A program made the position numbers and the translations under genes. From positions 9,672,001 to 9,736,000 of the forward strand of contig NC_085123.1 of NCBI RefSeq assembly GCF_030269925.1: a stretch of 64,000 nucleotides of DNA. Direction: 5' to 3'. A model generated the notes under the pieces. It did not search any database. It was given only the letters and a program-made list of their open reading frames with translations, and was not told the origin of the DNA. Numbering within the stretch: the first letter of the stretch is position 1; every line of letters begins with the position of its first letter. This DNA is from Bombyx mori (lineage: Eukaryota > Arthropoda > Insecta > Lepidoptera > Bombycidae). Positions 44,613-55,500 of this stretch are shown here, piece by piece.

Positions 44613-45245
44613 TATAAATATAAAATAAATATATTTTACCAAGGTGTAATTTCCCCATTTCAATTTCCAATAACAATTTTCTCGAGACGGGAAAAAGCGG
44701 TGTAAAAACTGCTTGGTAGTATTTACACCAATCGTGTATGTATTGGTCGTCAACGTCCTGCTGAATCCACTTGCGAAATAATCAGAATTTAATATTTGAA
44801 AAAACGGGATAACCTATATTTCATGCTAAAATACCTTGAACTTCAATACTATCATTTGATTTTGCTTTGATAAAAAATAATAACTCTCGAGTTAATTTAA
44901 AACCATAAAAATTCTTGAGCGTAATAAATGTCAATATTCAAATCGACTAATCATATAATTTATTGTTTAATATAGAAAGCAGGGGTAAGGTTCGTGACAA
45001 TACTACAAAACTATCCAAGAATATTGAAAATGCATGACCTACGGGCGATGTGGGACGCCTTGTGCAATAACTCTGTCGCTAAACCTCTGCTATTGCGCTG
45101 CCAGTGAGTTTTATGTCTTTGGGTTGAAATTTTCCCGATGAATACTGTTTATTTTATGTTTTGAAATATACAATATATTTTAGTAATGGCATTGTACACA
45201 ATTATATGCATAAGCGAAGAATTTGGTCTATCTTGGCTTGGATTT
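44613..45245. other. Unassigned stretch
   Basis: Nothing recognisable on either strand. Confidence 0.3.
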
Positions 45246-45357
45246 GCGGTAGGCAGCGGCTTGGCTCTGCTCCTGGCATTGATGAAGTCCATGGGCGACG
45301 GTAACCACTCACCATCAGGTGAGCCGTGTGCTCGTCTGCCTACAAAGGCAATAAAGA
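45246..45357 (+). mobile_element. CR1-like LINE 3' tail (BMC1-like)
   Basis: 'gcggtaggcagcggcttggc', 'gaagtccatgggcgacggt', 'aaccactcaccatcaggtga' and 'acaaaggcaataaag'. A Bm1-type SINE begins 22 bp after it. Confidence 0.85.
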
Positions 45358-45379
45358 AAATTTGGATATTTATATTTTT

Positions 45380-45607
45380 GCTGGTGGTAGGATGTTTAGT
45401 CCGCACGGGTAGGTACCACCGCCCTGCCTATTTAAGCCGTGAAGCAGTAATGCGTTTTGGTTTGAAGGGCGGGACAGCCGTAGTTAAAAGTGAGATCTTA
45501 GAACTCATGTTTCAAGGTGGGTGGTGGCATTTACGTTGTAGATGTCTGTGGGCTCCGGTAATTACGTAATATCAGGGGGCCGTGAGCATGTCCACCAGCA
45601 ATAAAAA
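45380..45607 (+). mobile_element. Bm1-type SINE, headless form
   Basis: It starts 'ctggtggtaggatgtttag', with a short deletion after the first 12 bp, and ends 'ccaccagcaataaaa'. Confidence 0.87.
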
Positions 45608-47158
45608 TTTTTTTGTGCTACCAAAGACGGTCGTAAGCTGAACGGGTAGGGCACCAACATCCTGCCTGTTTTCACTAATAAATATTCATGGTTTTTAGTT
45701 ATATAATAAGGCAGTTATTATTACAAAAGGATTGTGTTTCGCTAACAAAAACAATCTTTCGCAATAAAATATATACATATAAAGTGTCAAAATTATACCC
45801 GACGACGAACACGTGTTTTAAAAGAAATAATGTATGTATGTATAATACATTCCATATGAAACGGATTCAGATAAATCCTAGATTTGGTGAGTTGTTGAAA
45901 ATATATTTTCACCAAAGTGACAAAAGCTTCTCAAACACACAGACATAAAAATAACAAATCGTTGGGTCAGCGAAAAGGTCAACGACGCCGCTTCATCTCT
46001 TCGGATTTTGGAAAAAAAAATGAAACATAATTTCGAGAATATCGTTTTATTTCTCTCTGGCAATTTTGAAAATATTGTCGGTTTCCTTTTACGGCGTTCG
46101 TCATAGGAAAACGGTTTTTATTATCCCCGTAATTGAACATACCTTCGTCTGTAGATTGAGTAGAAAGGCTGCAGAATCTCGAAGGTCTCACGCGCCCTTG
46201 AAAAGGGTCGACAACTGAAAGATTTTGCTCCCCGTGTCATATCAATCTATAAAAACCATTTGGTGATTATTCAAGGCAGTAGCGTATTTTTTATTTACAT
46301 ATTAAGCCATAGCCTTCAGTACAAGCATATTAAACAGAAGCCACACAAGTGTCAAACGTAATTTCCAAACGTTTGAAGTTCTAGATGAAACCAATTAGCT
46401 GATTCCCAACTTACGTTATAAGAAAACATATTTTAATATCAATGAAATTGAGTATACTTTGGTTTGTACGTCAAGTAGTGATAGAATAGATTTATTTGTT
46501 CTATGTTTTGCGTTCTCCCCGATTAAAAATGAAATGACTACTTTTGCAAAATAACTACATAGCTTCTAATTTATTAAATTAGTCAGTCTAGATTTAAAAC
46601 AAAACTTGATAAATTTAGCACTTGAGAATAATATTTATGCTCTGTATTCAGAATATATCAAACATAAAACACGTGTACAATATCTTTATTCCTCTCTAAC
46701 ATCGCCACAGCACTTACCTCTCCACTAAGCCACTTACTTTGTAACTTCTCCGAGACAATAATGAAGGTAAACAATAACTGTTTTGATATCTCCCTCGCAC
46801 ACGAGGGAATTCCCTAAAAAACCTGTTCTCCCGGTTTCCTCAAACATCTCGTTGTCATATGTGTTCCCCCTACGCGTCGAGCCAACATTGTTGTCAATTC
46901 AAAACATCATTCCTTTGTCCTTCTCTCGGGCTCAGAACGTACTTGTACGAATACGTTTTGTAAGTGTGGTTTTTGACATATTATTTTTTGTACCAAGAGA
47001 TACATTCATTTATTTATTCACTTTTAGAAAATAAAACTTTGGAGTTTTTGTACGCAAAAAAATAATTGTGAAGTATAATAATGGTTCGTACTGATAATGA
47101 TGAGTAATTTTAAAAACTATAATAATCTTTTTGTTAATTTTTTTAACTTTTCTAATAT
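45608..47158. other. Unassigned stretch
   Basis: Frames of 60-86 codons lack motifs. No shared repeat. Confidence 0.35.
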
Positions 47159-47432
47159 TCTATACATATAACTAAGATTGGAGTATCTGTTCGTAATATT
47201 TAAATAAGCGCTTTTATATACGGTACATACACCCAAATTACATTTTTTACAATTTTTGTCTCTTTGTTCCGGCTAATCTCTGGAACGGCTGGGCCGATTT
47301 TGACGGGACTTTCACTGATAGGTAGCTGATGATATGAGGAGTAACTAAGACTACTTTTTTAGACTATCTTCGCCCTGCGGCGTCACCCACGGCACGACAA
47401 TAACCGCAGGTAACATCACGGGACTCAGCTAG
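47159..47432 (+). mobile_element. Helitron-like remnant
   Basis: It starts near 'tctatacatataactaag' and ends 'cacgggactcagctag' before host T. Middle words 'tctttgttccggctaatctc', 'aacggctgggccgattttga' and 'gcgtcacccacggcacga' match my memory of a lepidopteran Helitron family. The base before TC is T rather than A, so the 5' end is uncertain. Confidence 0.6.
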
Positions 47433-48120
47433 TCTATAATATAATTTAAACTACAGAAAATTTGATATGTATTTACGTAAAGAAAAACCTTGAATATTTT
47501 AAACATTTAAGACTCTTCAGTTTTAAAAAAGATTTTTCTTGGACGAATTCACTGACCTGTCTGTCGTTCATTGAAGAGAGTAGTTTTGTATTTAATAATT
47601 GCTTAATTTAATCATTTAAGAAAGAGATTAAAGGCTTTCTTAGTATATTACAGAACACGCAATCTATTTTTTTTTTATATTTTGTTCAATCATTCTAGAA
47701 CATTCCATAACAGTATATTATACATATATTATGGTATATAATAGGAGAATATTTGATTTGATAAATAAAGCCTTTATTTTTGATCCGTAAGAAATAAACC
47801 AAAAAAATCTGCTAATCTAAAATAATGTAGCCCTAACGATAACAATTTGTTTTAAAACTTCCAAGAACCTCAGTTCTCATCCGTACACGGGAAAGAACTT
47901 TAGATTAACCAATATGTATGTGTCGGTGAAGTTTTTCTTGATAGATTAAATTCCCTTTTACTGACTACGCTTTCTCTCTGAAAATAGAATGAAAATATGA
48001 ACTGTCTGCTGTAAATATTCAGGGTTTAATTTGTGAAAAATTGTACTTATATTCTATACAATTATGAAAAACCCATCTAGCGTGTTCGCATGGGAACATC
48101 TTTCACAATAAAGTAAAAAG
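47433..48120. other. Unassigned AT-rich stretch
   Basis: Nothing recognisable on either strand. Confidence 0.35.
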
Positions 48121-48286
48121 TTTTTTAATTTTATTTATTGCTTAGATGGGTGAACGAACTCATAGCCCACCTGGTGTTAAGTGGTTACCGGAGCCCATAG
48201 ACATCTACAACGTAAGTGCGCCACCCACCTTGGGATATAAGTTCTAAGGTCTCAGTATAGTTACAACAGCTGTCCCGCCCTTCAAA
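48121..48286 (-). mobile_element. Bm1-type SINE, 5'-truncated
   Basis: Plus strand poly-T, 'attgcttagatgggtgaacg' to 'gctgtcccgcccttcaaa', where it ends. Confidence 0.88.
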
Positions 48287-48741
48287 GCACTTCAAGTATA
48301 GCCGTTAACACTAAATAAATCGTATCTTCGTATGTATATTTATCCCAATAAAACAGTTCATAACCACGGGGTTACGAGTTTTTAGTATTCGATTTAATAT
48401 ATAATATATAAATAGTCAGATAGCTTTAAATACTTCATAGACGGAAACCTAAAAATATCCCTTAAAAAGATGAGTGATCAATCAATTCAACGGTAATTAA
48501 AGTCTTACTTTTGTGTGCATTTGTCTTCTTGCCCCATGTTATTTTTATATCATGGAAGTTATACAAGCCAAGTACGTAATTATTTAGAAAAATGTACACC
48601 TAGGAGAAGTCTTGATTAGCGTAACTTGAGTCTTATACGTAAGATCCTCTAATATGTGTAAAACATTAATATCTCAGAACACGTACATTATTTGTTTGAG
48701 AACGTTCTGTGGCGAATCTGATCTTTTTGTGCCACATTTAC
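48287..48741. other. Unassigned stretch
   Basis: Nothing recognisable on either strand. Confidence 0.3.
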
Positions 48742-49020
48742 AATAAATAAATAAATAAATAATAAATAAATATTTACCAGCAATCACGCCACGTTAACTG
48801 GTCCCGTGATAAGTTCGTAAAGAACTTGTGTTACAGGTACCAGATAACGGAAATACATGTAAGATTTTTATTATACACCTACATATATTTAATATACATC
48901 CATAACCCTGGAAAAGGCATTTATATTTATCATACAAATATCTTCCCTTGGCGGGATTCGAACCCGCAACCCCCTTGTGTAGTGACCATGTCACTTACCA
49001 CTACACCAGACGGCCGTTGG
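48742..49020 (-). mobile_element. tRNA-derived SINE with (aata) tail
   Basis: The minus-strand head (49020 to about 48951) reads 'cggccgtctggtgtagtgg' (A-box region) and 'gcgggttcgaatcccgcc' (a near-perfect B box). The body contains 'acacaagttctttacgaac' and ends in an (ataa) repeat at 48742-48776. The head looks like a tRNA, but the attached body and repeat tail make it a SINE. Confidence 0.8.
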
Positions 49021-49462
49021 ACAATACATTGACAGAGTTCATTTCAGAAGCAGTCGTACGTCGGCATGGCATTAACGGGCGTGCATTATAAAAGTAATGT
49101 GCTAGGAATTAGTGCTGCATACCTTAATGGTTAAGTCTGCGCTTTCAATAATTGCTAGCACTTATCAAAATCTAGTCCGATCACAGAAATAATAATCAGG
49201 TCATATTTTTATCTGGCTCTGTTCAAATATTAATATCAGAAGTTTAAAATCTTAAAAAAGAAGCTTGAACAACAAACCCAACTAAGAGTTAATTAACGTT
49301 CTTCTATCCTGGTGATACTGTTGAGGATATTAAAGCGAAGTTATCAAATTATTGTATTGTCACGGTCAATTTTAAATAAGGCTTGTGCATATTGTCATGT
49401 CAATCGGACGTTTTGAAACTTACGTTCAAAGGTTCCATTACGTGCAAACTAAATATAGATAC
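49021..49462. other. Unassigned stretch
   Basis: Nothing recognisable on either strand. Confidence 0.3.
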
Positions 49463-49800
49463 TTTTTTTATTGCTTAAGTGGTTACTGGACTTAACACCA
49501 GGTGGGCTGTGAGCTCGTCCACCCATCTCAGCAATAAAAAAAGTGGTTCCTGGAGCCCATAGACAACTACGACGTAAATGCGCCACTCACCTTGAGATAT
49601 AAGTTCTAAGGTCTCAAATATAGTTACAACGGCTGCCCCATCCTTCAAACCGATCCGCATTGCTGCTTCACGGCAGAAATAGGCAGGGTGGTGATACCTA
49701 ACCGCGCGGACTCACAAGAGGTCCTACCACCAGTAATTACGCAAATTAAAATTTGCGGGTTTGATTTTTATAACACGACTGCTTCACGGCAGAAAAATGC
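49463..49800 (-). mobile_element. Rearranged Bm1-type SINE with inverted tail block
   Basis: The left end is poly-T plus 'attgcttaagtggttactgg'. Then 49490-49542 is the SINE tail in the opposite orientation ('cttaacaccaggtgggctgt' to 'ctcagcaataaaaaaa'). From 49543 the normal minus orientation resumes ('gtggttcctggagcccatag') and runs into the tRNA-adjacent module ('aattacgcaaattaaaattt'). It then jumps back to 'actgcttcacggcagaaa' at about 49778. Confidence 0.88.
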
Positions 49801-50121
49801 CAAGCTAATAGAATCGTGTTAAAAACAAGCACGTTCTCTCCTCCCTTCCCTCCTGATAGTTATCACGAGCTATTCCGATGCGCGGCGAGTATGCAATCAG
49901 TGCCGCTGCTTCTCGCTTATTCGATTTAAGCATATTTATAAAGTTTTCGCAGAGTAGTCTTGGCTGTCAATGGACAGGGTTGCATCTCGTCGTCGCCTTC
50001 CAAGGCAGCCGCACGTGGATTCCTCCATTGGAGGCGGCTGTTGGCATTGCGAACACATTTCGTAGTGCTAGACTACTTTGCTAAGAGTATCTGACTAGGA
50101 AAAATAAAGTTTTGCCTGATT
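49801..50121. other. Unassigned stretch, possible LINE relic
   Basis: From about 49950 to 50105 the composition is less AT-rich, and it ends 'aagagtatctgactagga', like the end of the RTE-type piece at 38860. No frame survives. Confidence 0.3.
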
Positions 50122-50192
50122 CGGTTGATGCAGTAAATAGCGCCCCTGACCACTGACTCGACCGTCGGTGGTTCGATTCCCACATTGGGCAA
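50122..50192 (+). mobile_element. tRNA-like SINE head
   Basis: 'cagtaaatagcgcccctgac' then 'gtcggtggttcgattcccac' (B box) and 'attgggcaaa' fit the head of lepidopteran tRNA-derived SINEs. No body follows. Confidence 0.6.
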
Positions 50193-50460
50193 AAATTCGC
50201 GTTACGAACCAATTTGCTTGCTTTTTGTCTTGATGTTTATAATATACACTTAAATGAAGTATTTATATCAGTCTACGTGTGTATGGTATATCACAAAGTG
50301 CAGTGAATTAAAATTTTGACTCAGATGATCATGTGTGAATTTTTCCACGATTTTATTTATAAAGCAATTAGACCACCGCGTTCGGTGTGAAAACTCACTA
50401 TATGCAATTAATTTGTGTGCTATTTAAAGGCTTTTTAAATACTGTCAATTTATACTATTT

Positions 50461-50853
50461 AAAAAAAAATTGCTTAAGTGGCTAGACAAGCTCAGTGCCC
50501 ACCTGTTGTTAAGTGATTACCGTAGCCCACAGACATCTACAACGTAAATGCCGCTACCTACCTTGAGATATAAATCCTAAGGCCTCAGTATAGTTACAAC
50601 GGCTGCCCCACCCTTCAAACCGAAGCGCATTGCTGCTTCACGGCAGAAATAGGCAGGGTGGTGGTACCTACCCGTGCGGACTCACAAGAGGTCCTACCAC
50701 CAGTAATTACGCAAATTATAATTTTGCAGGTTTGATATTTACTACACGATGTTATTCCTTCACCGTGGAAGTCAATCGTGGACATTTGTAAAGTACGTAT
50801 TTCATTTGAAAAATTGGTACTTGCCACCGGGATTCGAGCACCGGTGCATCGCT
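50461..50853 (-). mobile_element. Bm1-type SINE with most of the tRNA-like head
   Basis: Plus strand reads from an A-rich tail region (poly-T here replaced by 'aaaaaaaaattgcttaagt') through the standard blocks to 'gattcgagcaccggtgcatc'. The last 40 or so bp of the head are missing. The B box is mutated ('gtgctcgaatcc'). Confidence 0.9.
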
Positions 50854-51599
50854 AGAATGTTACCGAGAATTTTGTTCATGTAAATAATAGTGAATGCTTG
50901 TAAACTGCTTTCAAATTACACACGACTTCCTGAAAAACTGAAAATCGACGTGTACAGTCTTTAAATTGAACTCAGACTGAAGCATCAATGACATTGATAT
51001 CCTATCTTAAATGGACAATTTAAAAAATATTAATTTTGTTTTATCAGATGCACTCGTTCATTCACAAAACGAAAATCAAAATATATTTTAACGACGGCTA
51101 TTAAAGCAGTTAATTTATGTTTCTACTTCAGGTACAAGTCACTATTATTTTAAGTCAAGTATTCAATTTTTCTTATTATAATGAACATAAACTGATTCTC
51201 TTAAGAAACAATAAATAATATTATTACATAATTGGATACTATTAAATTTGAGGTTCACCGAACGTTGAATTTCGGAGTATTAATGAATATATTATATTAA
51301 AATTTTTGGATTCCTTGGAATATTGGTTTAATAAATAATTTATACACGAAGCAATGACGAAGTTCATAAATCTCATTACTCGTCTATTTTAGAAGTTGAA
51401 CATAATGAAATAAGTTCGAATTTCGATCGAATGAAATAGTTCTCGCTAATAATTACAAAGCGTTGTTAATTAATGATGAACGAAATTAATTCGTACATTG
51501 GGTGTTCGACGTTTTGTAATTTATCATTCTCCGATCAGAATCATGCGCGCATCTGGCTGATTTCAAATGTTATAAATCCTACTTCAAAATATCGACTAC
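50854..51599. other. Unassigned AT-rich stretch
   Basis: Nothing recognisable on either strand. Confidence 0.35.
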
Positions 51600-51639
51600 A
51601 TTTTTGACGTAACAACGTCTTATAATTCGATGGAGCCGG

Positions 51640-51865
51640 CTGCACGCACGAAAAAACATGACTCATGCGGCGTTACCTCGATCTGCGGCGTTCCATTTAA
51701 GGCTTGAAGTGCAAGCGAGAGCGCGCAACGAGCGACAAAGAAGCACAATCGGCCTCCGCGTTCGGCATCTGTCTCTCTCCTACTTGAGTGAGCGATGCAT
51801 CCGCGTGGACAGCTGCTATACAATAATACATTTACATGTTTTCGTCAAGTATGAAGTTCAGTGAA
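51640..51865 (+). promoter_or_regulatory. Candidate promoter or regulatory island
   Basis: A GC-richer block in AT-rich surroundings has 'tgactca' (AP-1-like) at 51659, a 'gagagcgcgc' and 'gtctctctcc' GAGA-like region, an E-box 'cagctg' near 51810 and an insect initiator-like TCAGTG at 51858-51863. A 36-codon frame starts with ATG at 51919. Direction and function are inferred. Initiator-like hexamers are common by chance. Confidence 0.28.
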
Positions 51866-52029
51866 AAGTGAATTTGGTGTCAATTGTTTATAGCAACGAT
51901 AATTGCGATAGTTGAAAAATGAAACCATTCCATCAGTATTTTCTTATGACGTTGTCACGTTCAACTATCATCAGTAAACCGACTTTACAGATAATCGATT
52001 TTTTTACTGACTTAGCGCGAAATGATTAA

Positions 52030-53107
52030 ATCGATTTTTTTCTTTCTGTTTCTTGTTTTAAGTCCACAGAGCTCCGCGAGACATATCAGAATTGGTATTC
52101 ACATGAGCAAGCTATAGTCAATGACAATGTCCTGACGGTCGAAGACTACTCATTTGTTTTATCTAGTAATGAAAAAAATTTCACAGTTTTATATGTTTGC
52201 GTAAAAGAGTCGTTTTCAATTTTGCGGCCAAAAAAGTAACGATTTCATGAATTTAAACTTTCTCTAATTATCCATTTTTTGTATTTAGGCATGTTCAGAA
52301 TAAAAAATGCTTCATCACAATCAAGTCAATCACTCATTTATTGATAATATTATATAATATTAATTTATATTTTTCATTTTACGCATTTTATAATGCCAAC
52401 ACGGATGACAATTCAATAGGATTTTTTTTAAAAAGCTTATAAATCGTTTTTCACGTCATATAAGCAATAAAAAATAAAAAATAAAAAAAAGTTAAGTTTT
52501 TATCTCATATTCATGTCGTAATGATATTATTCATATAATTTTTTTGACATGTTACTTACTGACTACAAAGTGAAATGTAAAAGTACATACGTAAACCATT
52601 TCGCTAATCTATGATTACGCTTCCATATATCTTTGATGTTGGATTCGCACGGAATTTTCCCATATAAAATCCTAGCACGTAGGCCTTGATGATCCGTATG
52701 TTAATATCCAGTGCGATAACCTGAAACGGGCTAATGTATGTAAGATGAAAATTGAACGAGTAGGTGAATAAACTCGCTGAATACAATAATGGTAACAATC
52801 AATCATCAGCACGTCTTTAGTGATGTAAATAAAAGGCATAAATTTGGTAATTTTTTTTTTATACTGATACTTCAATACTTTCTTTTTCAGTACAACTATT
52901 CTACTTTTAATTTAGTTGTAGTCTTCAATGTAAGATTGTTTTTGTTTTTAAACTACTTGAAACAAATTACGCACCGTTACATATTAAATAGATAATAAGC
53001 ACCCAGAAAAATCAAATCAATCAAATAAAAAAATAAAAATTCAACATAAATGAAAGTACACACTCGTTGAACGTCAAAAAGAAATACCACCAAATTGAAA
53101 AAAAAAA
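52030..53107. other. Unassigned AT-rich stretch
   Basis: A bare 'ataagcaataaaaaataaaa' at about 52461 may be the last trace of a SINE tail. Nothing else. Confidence 0.35.
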
Positions 53108-53203
53108 CTTGGTCATCACACAAATGCTTACCCAATATGGGAATCGAACCCAGGATCTTCGGCGTGCAGTCAAGGCCGCTACAATACCACCTGACTCAGT
53201 GTC
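53108..53203 (-). mobile_element. tRNA-derived SINE, head fragment
   Basis: On the minus strand: 'gagtcaggtggtattgtagc', 'ctgggttcgattcccatatt' (intact B box) and 'gcatttgtgtgatga', a hallmark motif after the head in lepidopteran SINEs. No 3' body is recognisable. Confidence 0.65.
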
Positions 53204-53269
53204 AGTCAATTATCCTTGTCATATTTTTTTAATTATTCTTTAATAAACACGCGTTCCTTACAGTAACAG

Positions 53270-53491
53270 TGCTCTGAGGAATTATTCGAGATGATACCGG
53301 CATCTCGTTTTTACCACCGCACCGCCCGCCACCGGAGTAGAGTTCATCCATACTACCTCGAGCCACTGCGGTCATCCACAGTGCGCTTCCAGAGATATTT
53401 TTTGCCACGTACCATCCGGCTATGGAATGAGCTCCCCTCCAAGGTGTTTCCCGAGCGCTATGACATGTCCTTCTTCAAACGAGGCTTATGA
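53270..53491 (+). pseudogene. CR1-like LINE RT C-terminus (BMC1-like), 5'-truncated
   Basis: The frame reads 'MIPASRFYHRTARHRSRVHP', then 'TVRFQRYFLPRTIRLWNELP' and 'FPERYDMSFFKRGL' before a stop. The 'R.WN.LP' box followed by 'FK..L' is the C-terminal signature of CR1/Rex/L2-type LINE proteins. All catalytic parts lie upstream and are absent. The frame itself is undamaged, so this is one of the younger copies of its family. It continues into the 3' tail at 53494. I recognise this tail as the silkworm repeat usually called BMC1. Confidence 0.8.
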
Positions 53492-53493
53492 AG

Positions 53494-53612
53494 AGTATTA
53501 AGCGGTAGGCAGCGGCTTGGCTCTGCCCCTGGCATTGCTGAAGTCCATGAGCGACGGTAACCACTCACCATCAGGTGGGCCGTATGCTCGTCTGCCTACA
53601 AGGGCAATAAAA
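53494..53612 (+). mobile_element. CR1-like LINE 3' tail with poly-A
   Basis: 'aagcggtaggcagcggcttg', 'cattgctgaagtccatgagc', 'aaccactcaccatcaggtgg' and 'gcctacaagggcaataaaa'. It is the reference copy of the tail here because it is joined to coding sequence. Confidence 0.88.
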
Positions 53613-54110
53613 AAAAAAATAAAAAAAAATAACCGAAACACGAAAACTATATATGTCATTGTCGTACCGAGCAGCTGTGATTACCACGGATAAGCCGGTG
53701 AATCGAAACCGATCTACCGCATCCAATATTCCATTAACAGCTAAAAGAAAACTCCCCTCGCGAGTTCGGATGCAAGCTTCACACGTTTCTCGCCGATAGC
53801 GACGCTGTCATTGAAGCGTGAAGAACACAATGGCATATCCTCAGGCGACAGAAATGTACGTACATACGCTTTACAATATTCTTAACGAACCACTCAATAT
53901 GTTTACGAACTAAAATGATTTTGAAGAGATCGGTTAATTTCAATTTAAATTTTGCTTGTATTGAACGTCTATTGAATAGATACAATCAACAGGTATCGAA
54001 TACAATAAATCTGGAAAAACCTGAATGGAGCTGGAGAATGGATAAATTAAATCTAGGCTATTTAAGAAGTGTGTTAAAGCATGTACGATATATGAAACGA
54101 TGTGTGTCAA
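53613..54110. other. Unassigned stretch
   Basis: Nothing recognisable on either strand. Confidence 0.3.
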
Positions 54111-54749
54111 TCTAAATATATATAAAAGAAAGTCGTGTTAGTTACACTATTTATAACTCAAGAACGGCTGAACTGATTTGGCTAAAAATTGGTGGGCAGG
54201 TAGCTAAGAACCAGGAGAAGGTTTTATATATTATATATATAAAACCTTTTATATAGAAGAAGGTTATATAGAAGAACTTTTTATCACGTTCCCGTGGGAC
54301 GTGACATAAAACGTGGTATAACAAAACGCAACTGATATGGAATAACAAAATGCAGCTGACAGCTAAACGTAATGTAGTCTATGGTTAATTATAGTAGAAT
54401 TTTGAAGTTGACCGGTTGATGTGTTTGTTTCGAATTTCTATTTATTGTGCCGAGATAGGTAATCATTAAGAAAGTCATGTTGCGACCGGCACGATCAAAT
54501 CTTTCCCGACGAAGCCGTAATGCAACTAGGATTCGAAACATTGCGAGTGAAAGGACTGAAGAAGAACAAGAAAATACAATAATAATAATAATAACAGCTA
54601 AAATACATGGCCAATAAAGTATCATTAAACTACTTGCTATTTTAATTTATATAATTATCCAAATAAAAAATTGACCATGATAAAATCGAAAGTCCGCTCA
54701 TTTATTGCCTCTATAAGTAAGGCGAAACAAAGTTCGCCGGGTCATCTAG
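54111..54749 (+). mobile_element. Helitron with internal deletion
   Basis: It begins TC after host A ('tctaaatatatataaaag') and ends CTAG ('gccgggtcatctag') before host T. A palindrome, 'aaggttttatata' / 'tatataaaacctt', lies at about 54219-54251. A short ORF at 54477 resembles the start of a Helitron replicase. The 640-bp length shows that nearly all coding DNA was deleted. Confidence 0.75.
54477..54617 (+). pseudogene. Possible Helitron replicase N-terminal remnant
   Basis: A 46-codon frame starts 'MLRPARSNLSRRSRNATRIR' and continues to an acidic 'SERTEEEQEN', then five isoleucines from an (ata) run, then a stop. Basic, arginine- and asparagine-rich starts of this sort are usual for the first exon of insect Helitron Rep/helicase proteins. 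No Rep or helicase domain remains. The assignment rests on composition and on its place inside an element with Helitron ends. Confidence 0.4.
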
Positions 54750-54880
54750 TTATTAAATAATATGTTTATTTGTTACTATATTATGAGTTTATTAAGAGAT
54801 AAGAATCATGGAAATATTGTCTATTATATACTTATATACGATAGTACATATATGAATTTTATGGACTTTCAATTTAAATT

Positions 54881-55336
54881 TTTTATTTTTTTATTTTTTT
54901 TTTATTGCTTAGATGGGTGGACGAGCGCACAGCCCACCTGATGTTAAGTGGTTACTGGAGCCCATAGACATCTACAACGTAGACGCGCCACCCACCTTGA
55001 GATACAAGTTCTAAAGTCTCAGTATAGTTACAACGGCTACCCCACCCTTCAAACCGAAACGCATTACTGCTTCACGGCAGAAATAAGCAGGGCGGTGGTA
55101 CCTATCCGCGCGGACTCACAAGAGGTCCTACCACCAGTGATTACGCAAATTATAATTTTGCGGGTTTGATTTTTATTACACGATGTTATTCCTTCACCGT
55201 GGAAGTCAATCGTGAACATTTGTTGAGTACATATTTCATTAGAAAAATTGGTACCCGCCTGCGGGATTCGAACACCGGTGCATCGCTTCAACACGAATGC
55301 ACCGGACGTCTTATCCTTTAGGCCACGACGACTTCT
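54881..55336 (-). mobile_element. Full-length Bm1-type SINE (reference copy)
   Basis: This copy shows the whole element. Read leftward from 55336, the tRNA-like head is 'aagtcgtcgtggcctaaagg' with B box 'ggtgttcgaatcccgc'. A linker runs 'gtgaaggaataacatcgtg' to 'aattataatttgcgtaatc'. The central module runs from 'actggtggtaggacctc' through 'ctgccgtgaagcagtaatg' to 'gtctatgggctccagtaacc'. The LINE-like tail is 'aacatcaggtgggctgtg' to 'ctaagcaataaa', followed by poly-A. It would be transcribed by RNA polymerase III and depends on a LINE for insertion. Confidence 0.93.
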
Positions 55337-55500
55337 AAAGTTACTGTAGTCAACTCTCACGGCTAACTCCCATGCACTTTGTATGATCACTTTAAGACGA
55401 ATTTTAGTGACGCCAGCCACGTCCGTGCCATCCAAAGTCTGGCTACCGGCGACTAGTCGTAATACTACCGCCCTTTCAACCGTAGCTGGTCCGTTTATGC
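55337..55500. other. GC-richer block abutting the SINE head
   Basis: On the minus strand it stays open through 'MDGTDVAGVTKIRLKVIIQS' and 'WELAVRVDYSNF' into the SINE head. I have a recollection of similar sequence upstream of other Bm1 heads in silkworm transcripts, but this window has only one copy, so a longer SINE form is unproven. Confidence 0.35.

Noticed and set aside
48951..49018. Possible tRNA gene on the minus strand
   Set aside because: The A- and B-box regions are good, but the sequence runs on into a SINE body with an (aata) tail, and the clover-leaf acceptor stem is not convincing.
50122..50192. Possible tRNA gene on the plus strand
   Set aside because: Only the B-box half is tRNA-like. 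It matches lepidopteran SINE heads, and no acceptor pairing is evident.
53130..53203. Possible tRNA gene on the minus strand
   Set aside because: Followed by 'tttgtgtgatga', the SINE motif after the tRNA-like head.
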